Positions 1-5,221 of a stretch of DNA of 5,221 nt are shown in pieces. The translations under genes and the position numbers were made by a program. The number at the start of each line of letters is the position of its first letter. Position 1 is the stretch's first letter. Source of the DNA: Halanaerobiaceae bacterium (GTDB lineage: Bacteria; Bacillota; Halanaerobiia; Halanaerobiales; Halarsenatibacteraceae); NCBI GenBank assembly GCA_003554685.1, contig PWHA01000214.1:1-5221 (forward strand). Reading direction: 5' to 3'. The notes beneath the pieces are model-generated. The model was not told the DNA's origin. It did no database searches and saw only the letters and a list, made by a program, of their open reading frames with translations.

Positions 1-3
1 CAT
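1..3 (-). CDS. Start codon of a further gene, rest outside the window
   Basis: The last three bases of the minus strand in this window read ATG, with a strong AAGGAGG Shine-Dalgarno site (14-20) ten bases upstream. This is very likely the first codon of a gene that continues beyond the left edge. Nothing of its protein can be seen, so no product is assigned. It lies about 180 bases downstream of the response regulator on the same strand, with an AT-rich leader between them. Genes beside YesN-type regulators are often ABC sugar transporter components under their control, but that is only context. Confidence 0.5.
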
Positions 4-13
4 GCTAAAAATC

Positions 14-20
14 CCTCCTT
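14..20 (-). promoter_or_regulatory. Shine-Dalgarno site for the gene at the left edge
   Basis: On the minus strand these bases read AAGGAGG, a near-perfect match to the anti-Shine-Dalgarno sequence. The spacer to the ATG at 3-1 is ten bases and AT-rich. This is the main support for a gene starting at the window edge. Confidence 0.6.
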
Positions 21-36
21 TTTAGTTTTTGTTTCT

Positions 37-97
37 GAATTAAAATATGAAGCTTCCAGAGTTGAAATTGATTTAGAATCTTCATATAACTTAATTC
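37..97 (-). repeat. Long imperfect inverted repeat in the leader of the left-edge gene
   Basis: Bases 80-97 and 37-52 are complementary over 15 pairs: 91-97 pairs with 37-43, and 80-87 pairs with 45-52. A small asymmetric internal loop separates the two blocks (88-90 against 44), and the terminal loop is 27 bases (53-79). In a minus-strand transcript this would be a hairpin ending 16 bases before the Shine-Dalgarno site. It could be a regulatory hairpin, or a two-fold protein-binding site in DNA. The region is AT-rich, so chance is a real alternative. There is no U-run directly after it, so it is not a typical intrinsic terminator. Confidence 0.35.
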
Positions 98-109
98 TCT
101 TAAAGTTAT
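86..109. repeat. Inverted repeat ATAACTT-N10-AAGTTAT
   Basis: Seven-base arms at 86-92 and 103-109 match perfectly around a ten-base spacer. Arm centres are 17 bp apart, about one and a half helical turns. The site lies between the response regulator and the start of the next gene, where an operator could be expected. It shares bases 86-92 with the larger inverted repeat at 37-97, so the two cannot pair at the same time in RNA. A weak -10-like GATAAT lies beside it on the minus strand (116-111), but no convincing -35 box is visible. Confidence 0.3.
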
Positions 110-184
110 GATTATCCTTGAGAAAGTTTAGAGGAATTCAGGTAATTATTTGAGCTGTTTTAGTAATATTTTGCGGCAATATTT

Positions 185-1303
185 TTAAGATTGAGCCTTG
201 CGGTACTCAGTAGGCGCCAGACCTTCTTCCTTTTTAAAGACCTTGCTGAAATAGTTACTGTCATTATACCCCACCTCAGCCGCAATTTCCGATATATTTT
301 TACTGCTGCTCTGCAGCAGTCTTCGGGCTCTGTCCACTCTCAGCTGATTCAAATAGTCCGTAAAGCTGATACCAAATTTCTTTTTAAAACTGCGGCTGAA
401 ATAGCTGCTGCTCAAGCCCACTTCTCCCGCTACCTCTTCTAAATTTAACTGGCTGTCATAATTTTCTTCAATATACTGCCGGGCTTTATGCATAATATCA
501 TCGGCATCTGCTGCCTCTTTATCCCGCCTTTCCAGATAATGCAACAGCTGCCGGAAATGCTCCTGTAAAATTTCCTGAGCCCTTTCTCCTGTATCAGCAT
601 TCCTCAGAGCTGCTATCATCTCGTCCCGTTTAAACTTGCTGGTAAATTCCAGTTTTTCAATCGAAGTGGAAGAAAAAATCTGGCGGATGATGACAATTAA
701 AATTTCCCGGCAGTAATCTTTTATTTCTTCCCGGAAAAAATCAGAACTGATCTTTTCACAAATTTCATTTAACTTTTCCCGGGCCTGTCTGAAATTTTTT
801 AAATTAATATACTGCAGCAGCTCCCTTTCCTTATCCAGCGGGATCTCGCCGCTGTATTCTAAGGGAATGGTTCTTAAATTACCTGCTCTTTCCTTATCCT
901 GCCAGCGGAAAAAGGTATGGCTGCCCTCTGTTTCCACTCTTAAACAGGCATTGTCAATAATATCGATTATATCCTGCTTATTGAGCGGTTTAAGCATATA
1001 ATCGGCAACTCCCAGCCGGAGAGCCTGACGGGCATAGCTGAAGCTGTCATTGGCTGAGATCACGACCATTACGCAGCCGGGCATGAATTCCTTGATCTCC
1101 TCAATGGCCTTAAAACCATCCTGATCATCCAGTCGAATATCCATGATAATTATGTCAGGCCTTTCCTTCAGAGCCAGATCTACTGCCTTCTCGCCGCTGC
1201 CTGTACTGCCCACCAGATAAACACTGTCAAACTCCGAGGAGATAATATGGGCAATGGCCTCTCTAACCAGAGGCTCATCATCAACAACCATAACCCTGCA
1301 CAT
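185..1303 (-). CDS. Two-component response regulator, receiver plus AraC-type DNA-binding domain (YesN-like)
   Basis: A cytoplasmic transcription regulator of 372 residues, predicted to be switched on by phosphorylation and to bind DNA through an AraC domain. The receiver domain covers about residues 3-120. It shows the acidic pair D8-D9, the phosphoacceptor D55 in IIIMDIRLDD, the switch serine S83 and the conserved K105 in LKP, so it looks intact. Residues about 155-265 form a helical linker typical of YesN proteins. The C-terminal AraC domain (about 270-370) has both helix-turn-helix units, around LNLEEVAGEVGLSSSYFSRS and ISEIAAEVGYNDSNYFSKVF. The ATG has AGGAGG at 1311-1316, seven bases upstream, and overlaps by one base the TGA of a histidine kinase remnant. 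YesN regulators are usually paired with a YesM-type kinase and control carbohydrate uptake and breakdown. Here the kinase body is missing, so the signal input is unclear. The target genes are inferred only. Confidence 0.93.
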   Translation of the reverse strand: MCRVMVVDDEPLVREAIAHIISSEFDSVYLVGSTGSGEKAVDLALKERPDIIIMDIRLDDQDGFKAIEEIKEFMPGCVMVVISANDSFSYARQALRLGVADYMLKPLNKQDIIDIIDNACLRVETEGSHTFFRWQDKERAGNLRTIPLEYSGEIPLDKERELLQYINLKNFRQAREKLNEICEKISSDFFREEIKDYCREILIVIIRQIFSSTSIEKLEFTSKFKRDEMIAALRNADTGERAQEILQEHFRQLLHYLERRDKEAADADDIMHKARQYIEENYDSQLNLEEVAGEVGLSSSYFSRSFKKKFGISFTDYLNQLRVDRARRLLQSSSKNISEIAAEVGYNDSNYFSKVFKKEEGLAPTEYRKAQS

Positions 1304-1395
1304 CAGTCTTCCTCCTCTCCCGCTGAATCGGAAACAAGTTTGGTTAAGGGTATATGAATGGTAACCGGGGTTCCTCTTCCTGCTGCAGAATCAGT
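1303..1395 (-). pseudogene. C-terminal remnant of a sensor histidine kinase (YesM-like)
   Basis: Reading upstream from the TGA at 1305-1303, an open frame of 30 codons encodes AAGRGTPVTIHIPLTKLV followed by an acidic tail. The GRGTPVTIHIPL segment matches the final glycine box and last strand of the HATPase domain of histidine kinases (general form GxGTxVxIxIP). The TGA overlaps the ATG of the response regulator by one base, the usual arrangement of a kinase-regulator pair. The frame is closed by a TGA at 1398-1396, with no start codon and no N, G1 or F boxes, H box or membrane segments anywhere in the window. About 90% or more of a normal kinase (often near 570-600 residues) is therefore missing. 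The oxidoreductase stop codon lies at 1393-1391, in another frame, right at the edge of the kinase-like sequence. The identification rests on a short motif plus its position. Confidence 0.72.
1311..1316 (-). promoter_or_regulatory. Shine-Dalgarno site of the response regulator, inside the kinase remnant
   Basis: The minus strand reads AGGAGG here, seven bases before the ATG at 1303-1301. It lies within the codons for the acidic tail of the former kinase. Its survival explains why the regulator can still be translated after loss of the kinase. Confidence 0.7.
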
Positions 1396-2431
1396 TCACA
1401 GGCTTCCCGCTTTCTCCGCTCTCAATCAGGGCATCTATCACGGCCAGATTATTAAGGGTGAGGCGGTTGGTTTTCAGAGCTTCCTCCCTGTCGGCAGGCC
1501 AGCCGGCAGCTGTCCGGGAAAAATATTCCACTTCATTTTTAAACTGATCCACTGCTGGCAGGGTTATTTCATTAACTTCCTCCTGCTTTTCCAGATGAAT
1601 ATAACGCCTTCCCATGGTTTTCCATTCAAAAAACTCCGGGGCTAGCAATTTTCCTTCAGTTCCGACTATTTCAATACCCTTGCTACCGGGAATGGTAATG
1701 CTGTAGTTGAGATTCACCTGTATCTTTCTCCCCGTACTGCTTTCGGTCCTGTCAGCCCTGGGCTCATAGACCAGCAGTGCTGAACCCTGCCCATCAACAT
1801 CGCCGCGATCTGCTGGAATGGTGTTATTATATACCATTTTAGGCCGGGTGCGGAATAGATTGCCGAGAAAGTCCACCAGATAACAGCCCACATCCCGCAG
1901 GGCACCGCCGCCGACCTCGCTGCGAAAGCGGATATCCTCTGCCGGACGGCCGCTTTGATAGCAAAAACTTCCCCTGACCAGCTGAATTTCTCCCAGTTTA
2001 GCCCGGGAGAGCTCAATCACTCTTTCGGTTAGTGGTCTGAATCTATACATGAAACCCTCCATTAAAAAACGATCCCTTTCCTCAGCCAGAGCAAAAAGCT
2101 CTTCCCCTTCAGCAGCAGTCATTACCATGGGTTTCTCACAGAGAACATGTTTGCCGGCCTCCAGGGCCTTTCGGGTCCACTCATAATGTAAATTATTGGG
2201 CAGTGGAATGTAAATCGCATCAATCTCATCATCCTGCAGCAGCTCTTCATAGGAAGCATGTATTCTCTCACAGCCTGAGCGGGAATGCTCCTTAACAAAT
2301 TTTTCAGCTTTTTCTCTGCTGCGGCTGGCCAGAGCAAAAAAACTGGCATTTTCAGCCTTTTCTAAGGCTGGCAGAAACTTCTTCCTGACAATCGATGCGG
2401 TGCTCATAATACCCCAATTTACCTTTTCCAT
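1391..2431 (-). CDS. Gfo/Idh/MocA-family NAD(P)-dependent oxidoreductase
   Basis: A 346-residue cytoplasmic dehydrogenase of the glucose-fructose oxidoreductase / dihydrodiol dehydrogenase type. The N-terminal Rossmann fold (about 1-125) begins with WGIMSTASIV, the nucleotide-binding loop of this family. It continues through AIYIPLPNNLHYEW (72-85) and the hallmark GKHVLCEKP (93-101), whose EKP lysine is catalytic in relatives. The C-terminal domain has GGGALRDVGCYLVDF (174-188), where D180 and Y184 correspond to the usual catalytic positions. Length is normal, and the end (ESGESGKPVN) looks close to the natural terminus of the family. The ATG at 2431 has GGAGGT at 2446-2441, nine bases upstream. 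The likely reaction is oxidation or reduction of a sugar, sugar derivative or cyclic diol with NAD(P); the exact substrate cannot be read from sequence. It is followed at once by a kinase remnant and a YesN-like regulator, consistent with a role in carbohydrate metabolism. Confidence 0.92.
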   Translation of the reverse strand: MEKVNWGIMSTASIVRKKFLPALEKAENASFFALASRSREKAEKFVKEHSRSGCERIHASYEELLQDDEIDAIYIPLPNNLHYEWTRKALEAGKHVLCEKPMVMTAAEGEELFALAEERDRFLMEGFMYRFRPLTERVIELSRAKLGEIQLVRGSFCYQSGRPAEDIRFRSEVGGGALRDVGCYLVDFLGNLFRTRPKMVYNNTIPADRGDVDGQGSALLVYEPRADRTESSTGRKIQVNLNYSITIPGSKGIEIVGTEGKLLAPEFFEWKTMGRRYIHLEKQEEVNEITLPAVDQFKNEVEYFSRTAAGWPADREEALKTNRLTLNNLAVIDALIESGESGKPVN

Positions 2432-2440
2432 GAATCTTTC

Positions 2441-2446
2441 ACCTCC
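2441..2446 (-). promoter_or_regulatory. Shine-Dalgarno site of the oxidoreductase
   Basis: The minus strand reads GGAGGT, nine bases before the ATG at 2431-2429, which supports that start. The 147-base AT-rich gap upstream (2432-2578) could hold a promoter. One weak candidate in it reads TTGTTA, 15 bases, TAAAAT on the minus strand. I found no intrinsic terminator for the preceding phosphatase gene there. Confidence 0.6.
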
Positions 2447-2578
2447 AGCTCATTTTAATGGCAATAAAGTGATAACAAAATTTCTGCCTGCTGATTATTA
2501 TGCTACAACAATCTGGCTGCCTGGAATTATTTCGCTTTTATTTAACTTAATAATACAAATTGACTTTTCTCAAATTCT

Positions 2579-3112
2579 TTACTCTTTACTTTCGTCTGCC
2601 AGACTCCTTTGCTGAATAGCAAAAGCTGCCAGACCTGTCGCCACTGCCAGCAGGGCTCCTGCTATAATATCCAGGGGATAATGGACTCCCACCATCACCC
2701 GGGATAATCCGGTTACAGCAGCCAGCAAAAACAAAATCTTACCTGTCCTTTTATTAATCTGCCAGATAACCGCTGCTATTACAAAGGCACCCACAGCATG
2801 CCGGCTGGGAAAGGAGCCAGTGGGCCCATGATTTATCAGGCTTTCAATCTCCAGGGCTACAAAGGGTCTGGGCCTCACATAAAAATACCGGATCAGCTGC
2901 ACCATGATTAAGGCCGCCGCCGGAGCAATTAAAAAGGGAATCAGCTTTTTACTCCTTCTTACCAGCAGCATTCCCAGGCCAGCCAGATAAATTACAGCAA
3001 ATATCCTGGATGACCAGTTAGTTATTACTACCATAATACTGCCCAGCAGCGGGCTTTCTCCGGAAAGTTCAAAGATAAGAAAAAATAAGTATTCATCAAT
3101 TCCTGACAGCAT
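2579..3112 (-). CDS. PAP2-family membrane phosphatase, probable undecaprenyl-diphosphatase (BcrC-like)
   Basis: A polytopic membrane protein of 177 residues with about five to six hydrophobic segments and the three signature blocks of the type 2 phosphatidic acid phosphatase family. Block 1 is RYFYVRPRP (75-83), matching Kx6RP except that the first lysine is arginine. Block 2 is PSRH (102-105), with the catalytic histidine H105; the common form is PSGH. Block 3 is SRVMVGVHYPLD (137-148), an exact SRx5HxxxD with nucleophile H144. Small bacterial members such as BcrC remove a phosphate from undecaprenyl pyrophosphate on the outer face of the membrane, recycling the carrier for wall synthesis. 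Other lipid phosphates remain possible substrates. The ATG at 3112 is preferred because GGAG stands six bases upstream. A GTG at 3124 would add four residues, but its AGAGGG is only four bases away. The gene follows apbE by 65 bases on the same strand and may be co-transcribed with it. Confidence 0.88.
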   Translation of the reverse strand: MLSGIDEYLFFLIFELSGESPLLGSIMVVITNWSSRIFAVIYLAGLGMLLVRRSKKLIPFLIAPAAALIMVQLIRYFYVRPRPFVALEIESLINHGPTGSFPSRHAVGAFVIAAVIWQINKRTGKILFLLAAVTGLSRVMVGVHYPLDIIAGALLAVATGLAAFAIQQRSLADESKE

Positions 3113-3177
3113 AAATCTCTCCACCTGTCCCTCTGCATATTTCTCTGCAAATGCTGGTATTAAAGCTTTTGGCTCTT

Positions 3178-4257
3178 TTAATTCACCACAGTAAAATCAT
3201 CATTCATCAGCTGAAACTTATCATCCATTCCCGAAGTAAGATAGACCTCCTTCTCCTCGGTAATGAAAACTGCCTCCACCCCTTCCAGGGATTCAGCCAG
3301 CTCCAGGCCTCGCTCCAGGCCCAGAACAAAAAGACCTGTGGAGAGAGCATCGATCCGGGAGGGGTTCTCCGAAACCACCGTGGTGCTGACAGCTCCTCCC
3401 TCGGAAGGATAGCCTGTTTCGGGATCGATAATGTGATGATATCTGGTATCATTATCCTCAAAGTATCTTTCGTAATCTCCCGAGGTGGCTACAGCTATCT
3501 GTCCGGCAATCAAATCCTCTTCGCCAATATCCACGCTGCCCATTGCCCTGCCCCGATCCGAGCGGGGATTTTGAATGCCTATTCTCCAGGGAGTTTCATC
3601 GGGTTTGGTTCCCAGCAGAACAATATTTCCTCCCAGATTAACAAAGGCTCTTTCAATTCCGTTCTCCAGCAGTACCTCAACCGCTTCGTCACCGGCATAA
3701 CCCTTGGCAATTGCTCCCAGATCAAGAATCATGCCCTCCTCTGCCAGCCGGGCAGTCTGCTCTTCCCGCGATATCTCAAGTTTATTAAAATCAACCAGTT
3801 CCAGAGCCTGCTCAATATCTTCCTGAGCCGGGACAGAGGGTCCCTCCTCACTGCCCCAGCCCCAGAGCAGGGTCAGGGCACCAATGGTGGGGTCAAAGGC
3901 CCCTTCATTTTCTGCAGCAAATTCCTTCGCCATCTCCAGCACCTCAAGCATGTCGGGTTCAACGTCCACAGCCTCACCGCCGGCATTTTCATTAATCCTG
4001 TTTAAGGAGCTCTCTTCATCATAGAGATCCAGCAGAACTTCAATCTCTTCCAGCCGGCTGAAGGTCTGCTGAACCGCTTCCTCGCCCCCCGGACCGTAGG
4101 TTCTGATGGTATTGACGGTATCGAGCATCATGGCTGTATTTTCATATTCTTCCAGGTTAAGTTCCTCATCCTGCTCCTGACGCTGGGATATAAACCCGAA
4201 CAGTACCACCGCAATCAGGATTGCTATAGTTATTGCAGTCATCAATTTATTATTCAC
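3178..4257 (-). CDS. apbE: ApbE-type FAD:protein FMN transferase, membrane-anchored
   Basis: A 359-residue enzyme that transfers FMN from FAD to a threonine or serine of target flavoproteins, with Mg2+. An N-terminal hydrophobic segment (about 6-23) would export it and either anchor it or be cleaved. It has no lipobox cysteine, unlike many ApbE lipoproteins. The ApbE domain then shows GAFDPT (119-124), DLGAIAKGYAGD (179-190), NLGGN (207-211), ATSGDYERYF (257-266), HHIIDPETGYP (274-284) and DALSTGLFVLG (303-313). D303 and T307 match the usual metal-binding positions. Length is normal and the core looks complete. The start is GTG at 4257, supported by AGGAGG eight bases upstream. The mature part is rich in Glu and Asp, as in exported proteins of salt-adapted bacteria. 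Known targets include Rnf and Nqr subunits and exported flavoproteins with FMN-binding domains; none is encoded in this window. Confidence 0.95.
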   Translation of the reverse strand: MNNKLMTAITIAILIAVVLFGFISQRQEQDEELNLEEYENTAMMLDTVNTIRTYGPGGEEAVQQTFSRLEEIEVLLDLYDEESSLNRINENAGGEAVDVEPDMLEVLEMAKEFAAENEGAFDPTIGALTLLWGWGSEEGPSVPAQEDIEQALELVDFNKLEISREEQTARLAEEGMILDLGAIAKGYAGDEAVEVLLENGIERAFVNLGGNIVLLGTKPDETPWRIGIQNPRSDRGRAMGSVDIGEEDLIAGQIAVATSGDYERYFEDNDTRYHHIIDPETGYPSEGGAVSTTVVSENPSRIDALSTGLFVLGLERGLELAESLEGVEAVFITEEKEVYLTSGMDDKFQLMNDDFTVVN

Positions 4258-4265
4258 AAAAAATA

Positions 4266-4271
4266 CCTCCT
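4266..4271 (-). promoter_or_regulatory. Shine-Dalgarno site that fixes the GTG start of apbE
   Basis: The minus strand reads AGGAGG, followed by an eight-base spacer TATTTTTT and then GTG at 4257-4255. The perfect site and ideal spacing favour this GTG over the ATG five codons further in, which would remove part of the export segment. Confidence 0.75.
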
Positions 4272-4350
4272 CTGAACAGCAATTGCAGCCAGGCCAATTT
4301 CAACTGTCATCCTGTCTCAAGCAAATTTCTCTTTCCTGGGTGGTAAAGTA

Positions 4351-4396
4351 TTAAAAAATTCACTTATTCGCTTTTATGATTTAAAAAATTCACTTA
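4351..4396. repeat. Pair of perfect 16-bp direct repeats, 30-bp period
   Basis: The sequence TTAAAAAATTCACTTA occurs at 4351-4366 and again, unchanged, at 4381-4396, with 14 bases between. The start-to-start distance of 30 bp is close to three turns of B-DNA, so a protein could bind both copies on one face. The second copy contains the TAA stop codon (4396-4394) of the methyltransferase gene; the first lies wholly in the gap before apbE. The pair may be a regulatory site for apbE or the trace of a local duplication. The 14-base spacer is not itself repeated after the first copy. Confidence 0.6.
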
Positions 4397-5221
4397 CCTG
4401 AAATTCAAATAATGTTGTTTAAGGACCTGCCAGCTCCAGCGGAAATGGCAGCCAATTCTCTCAGACAGCGATCCCGGCTCAAGCTCTCGGGAGCCCGCTA
4501 TAAAATACACCCGGTTATGGCTTTCCTTTCCCCTTCTCAGCCTGGCAGGACCGTAGAAAAATACCCTGGAAAAACCTGCCTGTTCCAGCAGCTGACTGAT
4601 CGTTTTCAGGGGAAAAGCCTTCTCCTGATGAAGTTCCTGAAAAACCCCGGGGCGATCTTCAAAGGTAATTGACAGTTTAACCTGCCAGCTGCACTGGGCC
4701 GGCCGGGCAATATCCTGCCAGATGCAGTGGTAATTATCGCCGCTGAAGGTCAAATATCCCGATTCAATCGATTCCAGCCGGCTGCAGGTATTATAATCAA
4801 AAATAAAAACTCCCCCGGATTTCAGGCAGTTTCTGGCACTCTGAAAGGTTTGAAACAGATCTTCCTCTGTCAGAAGATAATTTAAACTGTCAAAGATGGA
4901 GTAGATCAGGTCAAAATTATTTCCCACTGTAAAATCCCGGATATCGGCCTGAATCAGACTCCGGCGGTTCCGGTAATCCTTAAGTTTCTCCCGGGCTTCA
5001 ACCAGCATCGGCTCTGACCTGTCAATACCGGTCACCAGTGAGCCCTGTTCTAAAAAATGCTCCATCATGCTGCCGGTGCCGCAAGCCAGCTCCAGCACCC
5101 TTTCCGGCTTCTCCTGACCGTGATAACGTAATAATGTCTTGAGAAATTCAAACCAGAAGCGGTAGGGTACCCGGGACATCACCCTGTCATAAATCCGGGC
5201 GAAGGCATCGTTATAATTAAC
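4394..5221 (-). CDS. Class I SAM-dependent methyltransferase (YqeM-like), 5' end outside the window
   Basis: A cytoplasmic methyltransferase with 275 residues visible. The frame is open to the right edge. The 13 codons before the first internal GTG (5182) encode YNDAFARIYDRV, which matches the usual N-terminal motif of this family (general form Y..FA..YD..M), so the true start lies at or just beyond the edge. Motif I is VLELACGTG (42-50), the SAM-binding loop. The acidic residue at the end of strand 2 is D67 in TGIDRSEPML, and D93 in QADIRDF contacts the adenine region in relatives. FDLIYSIFDSLNYL (103-116) is the post-motif segment seen in YqeM-like proteins. The middle (about 150-200) is a beta-rich insertion typical of this subgroup. 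The substrate is unknown. The stop codon lies within a direct repeat, and apbE begins 136 bases downstream. Confidence 0.88.
   Translation of the reverse strand, partial: VNYNDAFARIYDRVMSRVPYRFWFEFLKTLLRYHGQEKPERVLELACGTGSMMEHFLEQGSLVTGIDRSEPMLVEAREKLKDYRNRRSLIQADIRDFTVGNNFDLIYSIFDSLNYLLTEEDLFQTFQSARNCLKSGGVFIFDYNTCSRLESIESGYLTFSGDNYHCIWQDIARPAQCSWQVKLSITFEDRPGVFQELHQEKAFPLKTISQLLEQAGFSRVFFYGPARLRRGKESHNRVYFIAGSRELEPGSLSERIGCHFRWSWQVLKQHYLNFR

Noticed and set aside
165..183. Inverted repeat AATATT-N7-AATATT followed by T residues, next to the regulator stop codon
   Set aside because: The stem is only six A/T pairs, and the T-run follows it on the plus strand, the wrong direction for terminating the minus-strand genes.
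1358..1645. A 95-codon open frame on the plus strand across the kinase remnant and the oxidoreductase end
   Set aside because: It is antisense to coding sequence with clear motifs, and I recognise no domain in it.
2400..2615. A 71-codon open frame on the plus strand covering the gap before the oxidoreductase
   Set aside because: It overlaps the ends of two real minus-strand genes, has no convincing ribosome binding site, and encodes no recognisable domain.
3113..3177. The phosphatase frame stays open upstream and reads like protein (for example AFAEKYAEGQVERF)
   Set aside because: No start codon occurs in it before the GTG at 3124, and the ATG at 3112 has the better-spaced Shine-Dalgarno site.
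3151..4005. A 284-codon open frame on the plus strand
   Set aside because: It lies antisense to apbE, whose minus-strand frame has all the family motifs. The plus-strand translation shows no recognisable domain, and the frame is best explained by the composition of the real gene.

Overview
All recognisable genes in this window lie on the minus strand, so transcription runs from high to low coordinates. In that order they are: a class I SAM-dependent methyltransferase cut by the right edge of the window (4394-5221); an ApbE-type FAD:protein FMN transferase with an N-terminal membrane anchor (3178-4257); a PAP2-family membrane phosphatase (2579-3112); a Gfo/Idh/MocA-family NAD(P)-dependent oxidoreductase (1391-2431); the last 30 codons of a sensor histidine kinase with no body or start (1303-1395); a YesN-type response regulator with receiver and AraC DNA-binding domains (185-1303); and the start codon of one more gene at the very left edge (1-3), preceded by a strong ribosome binding site.

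The organism looks like a Firmicute. Most starts have AGGAGG-like Shine-Dalgarno sites, the response regulator is of the YesM/YesN two-component type common in that phylum, base composition is near-even, and the intergenic regions are AT-rich. The ApbE protein is visibly rich in Glu and Asp, which could fit a salt-adapted anaerobe such as a member of the Halanaerobiales. That assignment is a guess from general character, not from a marker gene.

The first three genes look like housekeeping or envelope functions: methyl transfer, flavinylation of exported proteins, and probably recycling of undecaprenyl pyrophosphate. The left half looks like a sugar-utilisation regulatory region. A sugar-type oxidoreductase stands directly upstream of a YesN-like regulator, and a well-translated gene begins just after it. 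The class of that last gene cannot be seen; a transporter component would be typical.

The most notable feature is the junction near 1391-1398. The kinase partner expected directly upstream of the response regulator is reduced to its final glycine-rich box and tail, and the stop codon of the oxidoreductase sits exactly where the kinase sequence begins. This suggests a deletion or rearrangement that left the regulator without its adjacent kinase. Two smaller non-coding signals are also reported: a pair of perfect 16-bp direct repeats 30 bp apart between the methyltransferase and apbE, and two mutually exclusive inverted repeats in the leader of the gene at the left edge. I see no CRISPR array, tRNA, rRNA, insertion sequence or convincing new defence-type system here. 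No stretch over 300 bases lacks a gene.
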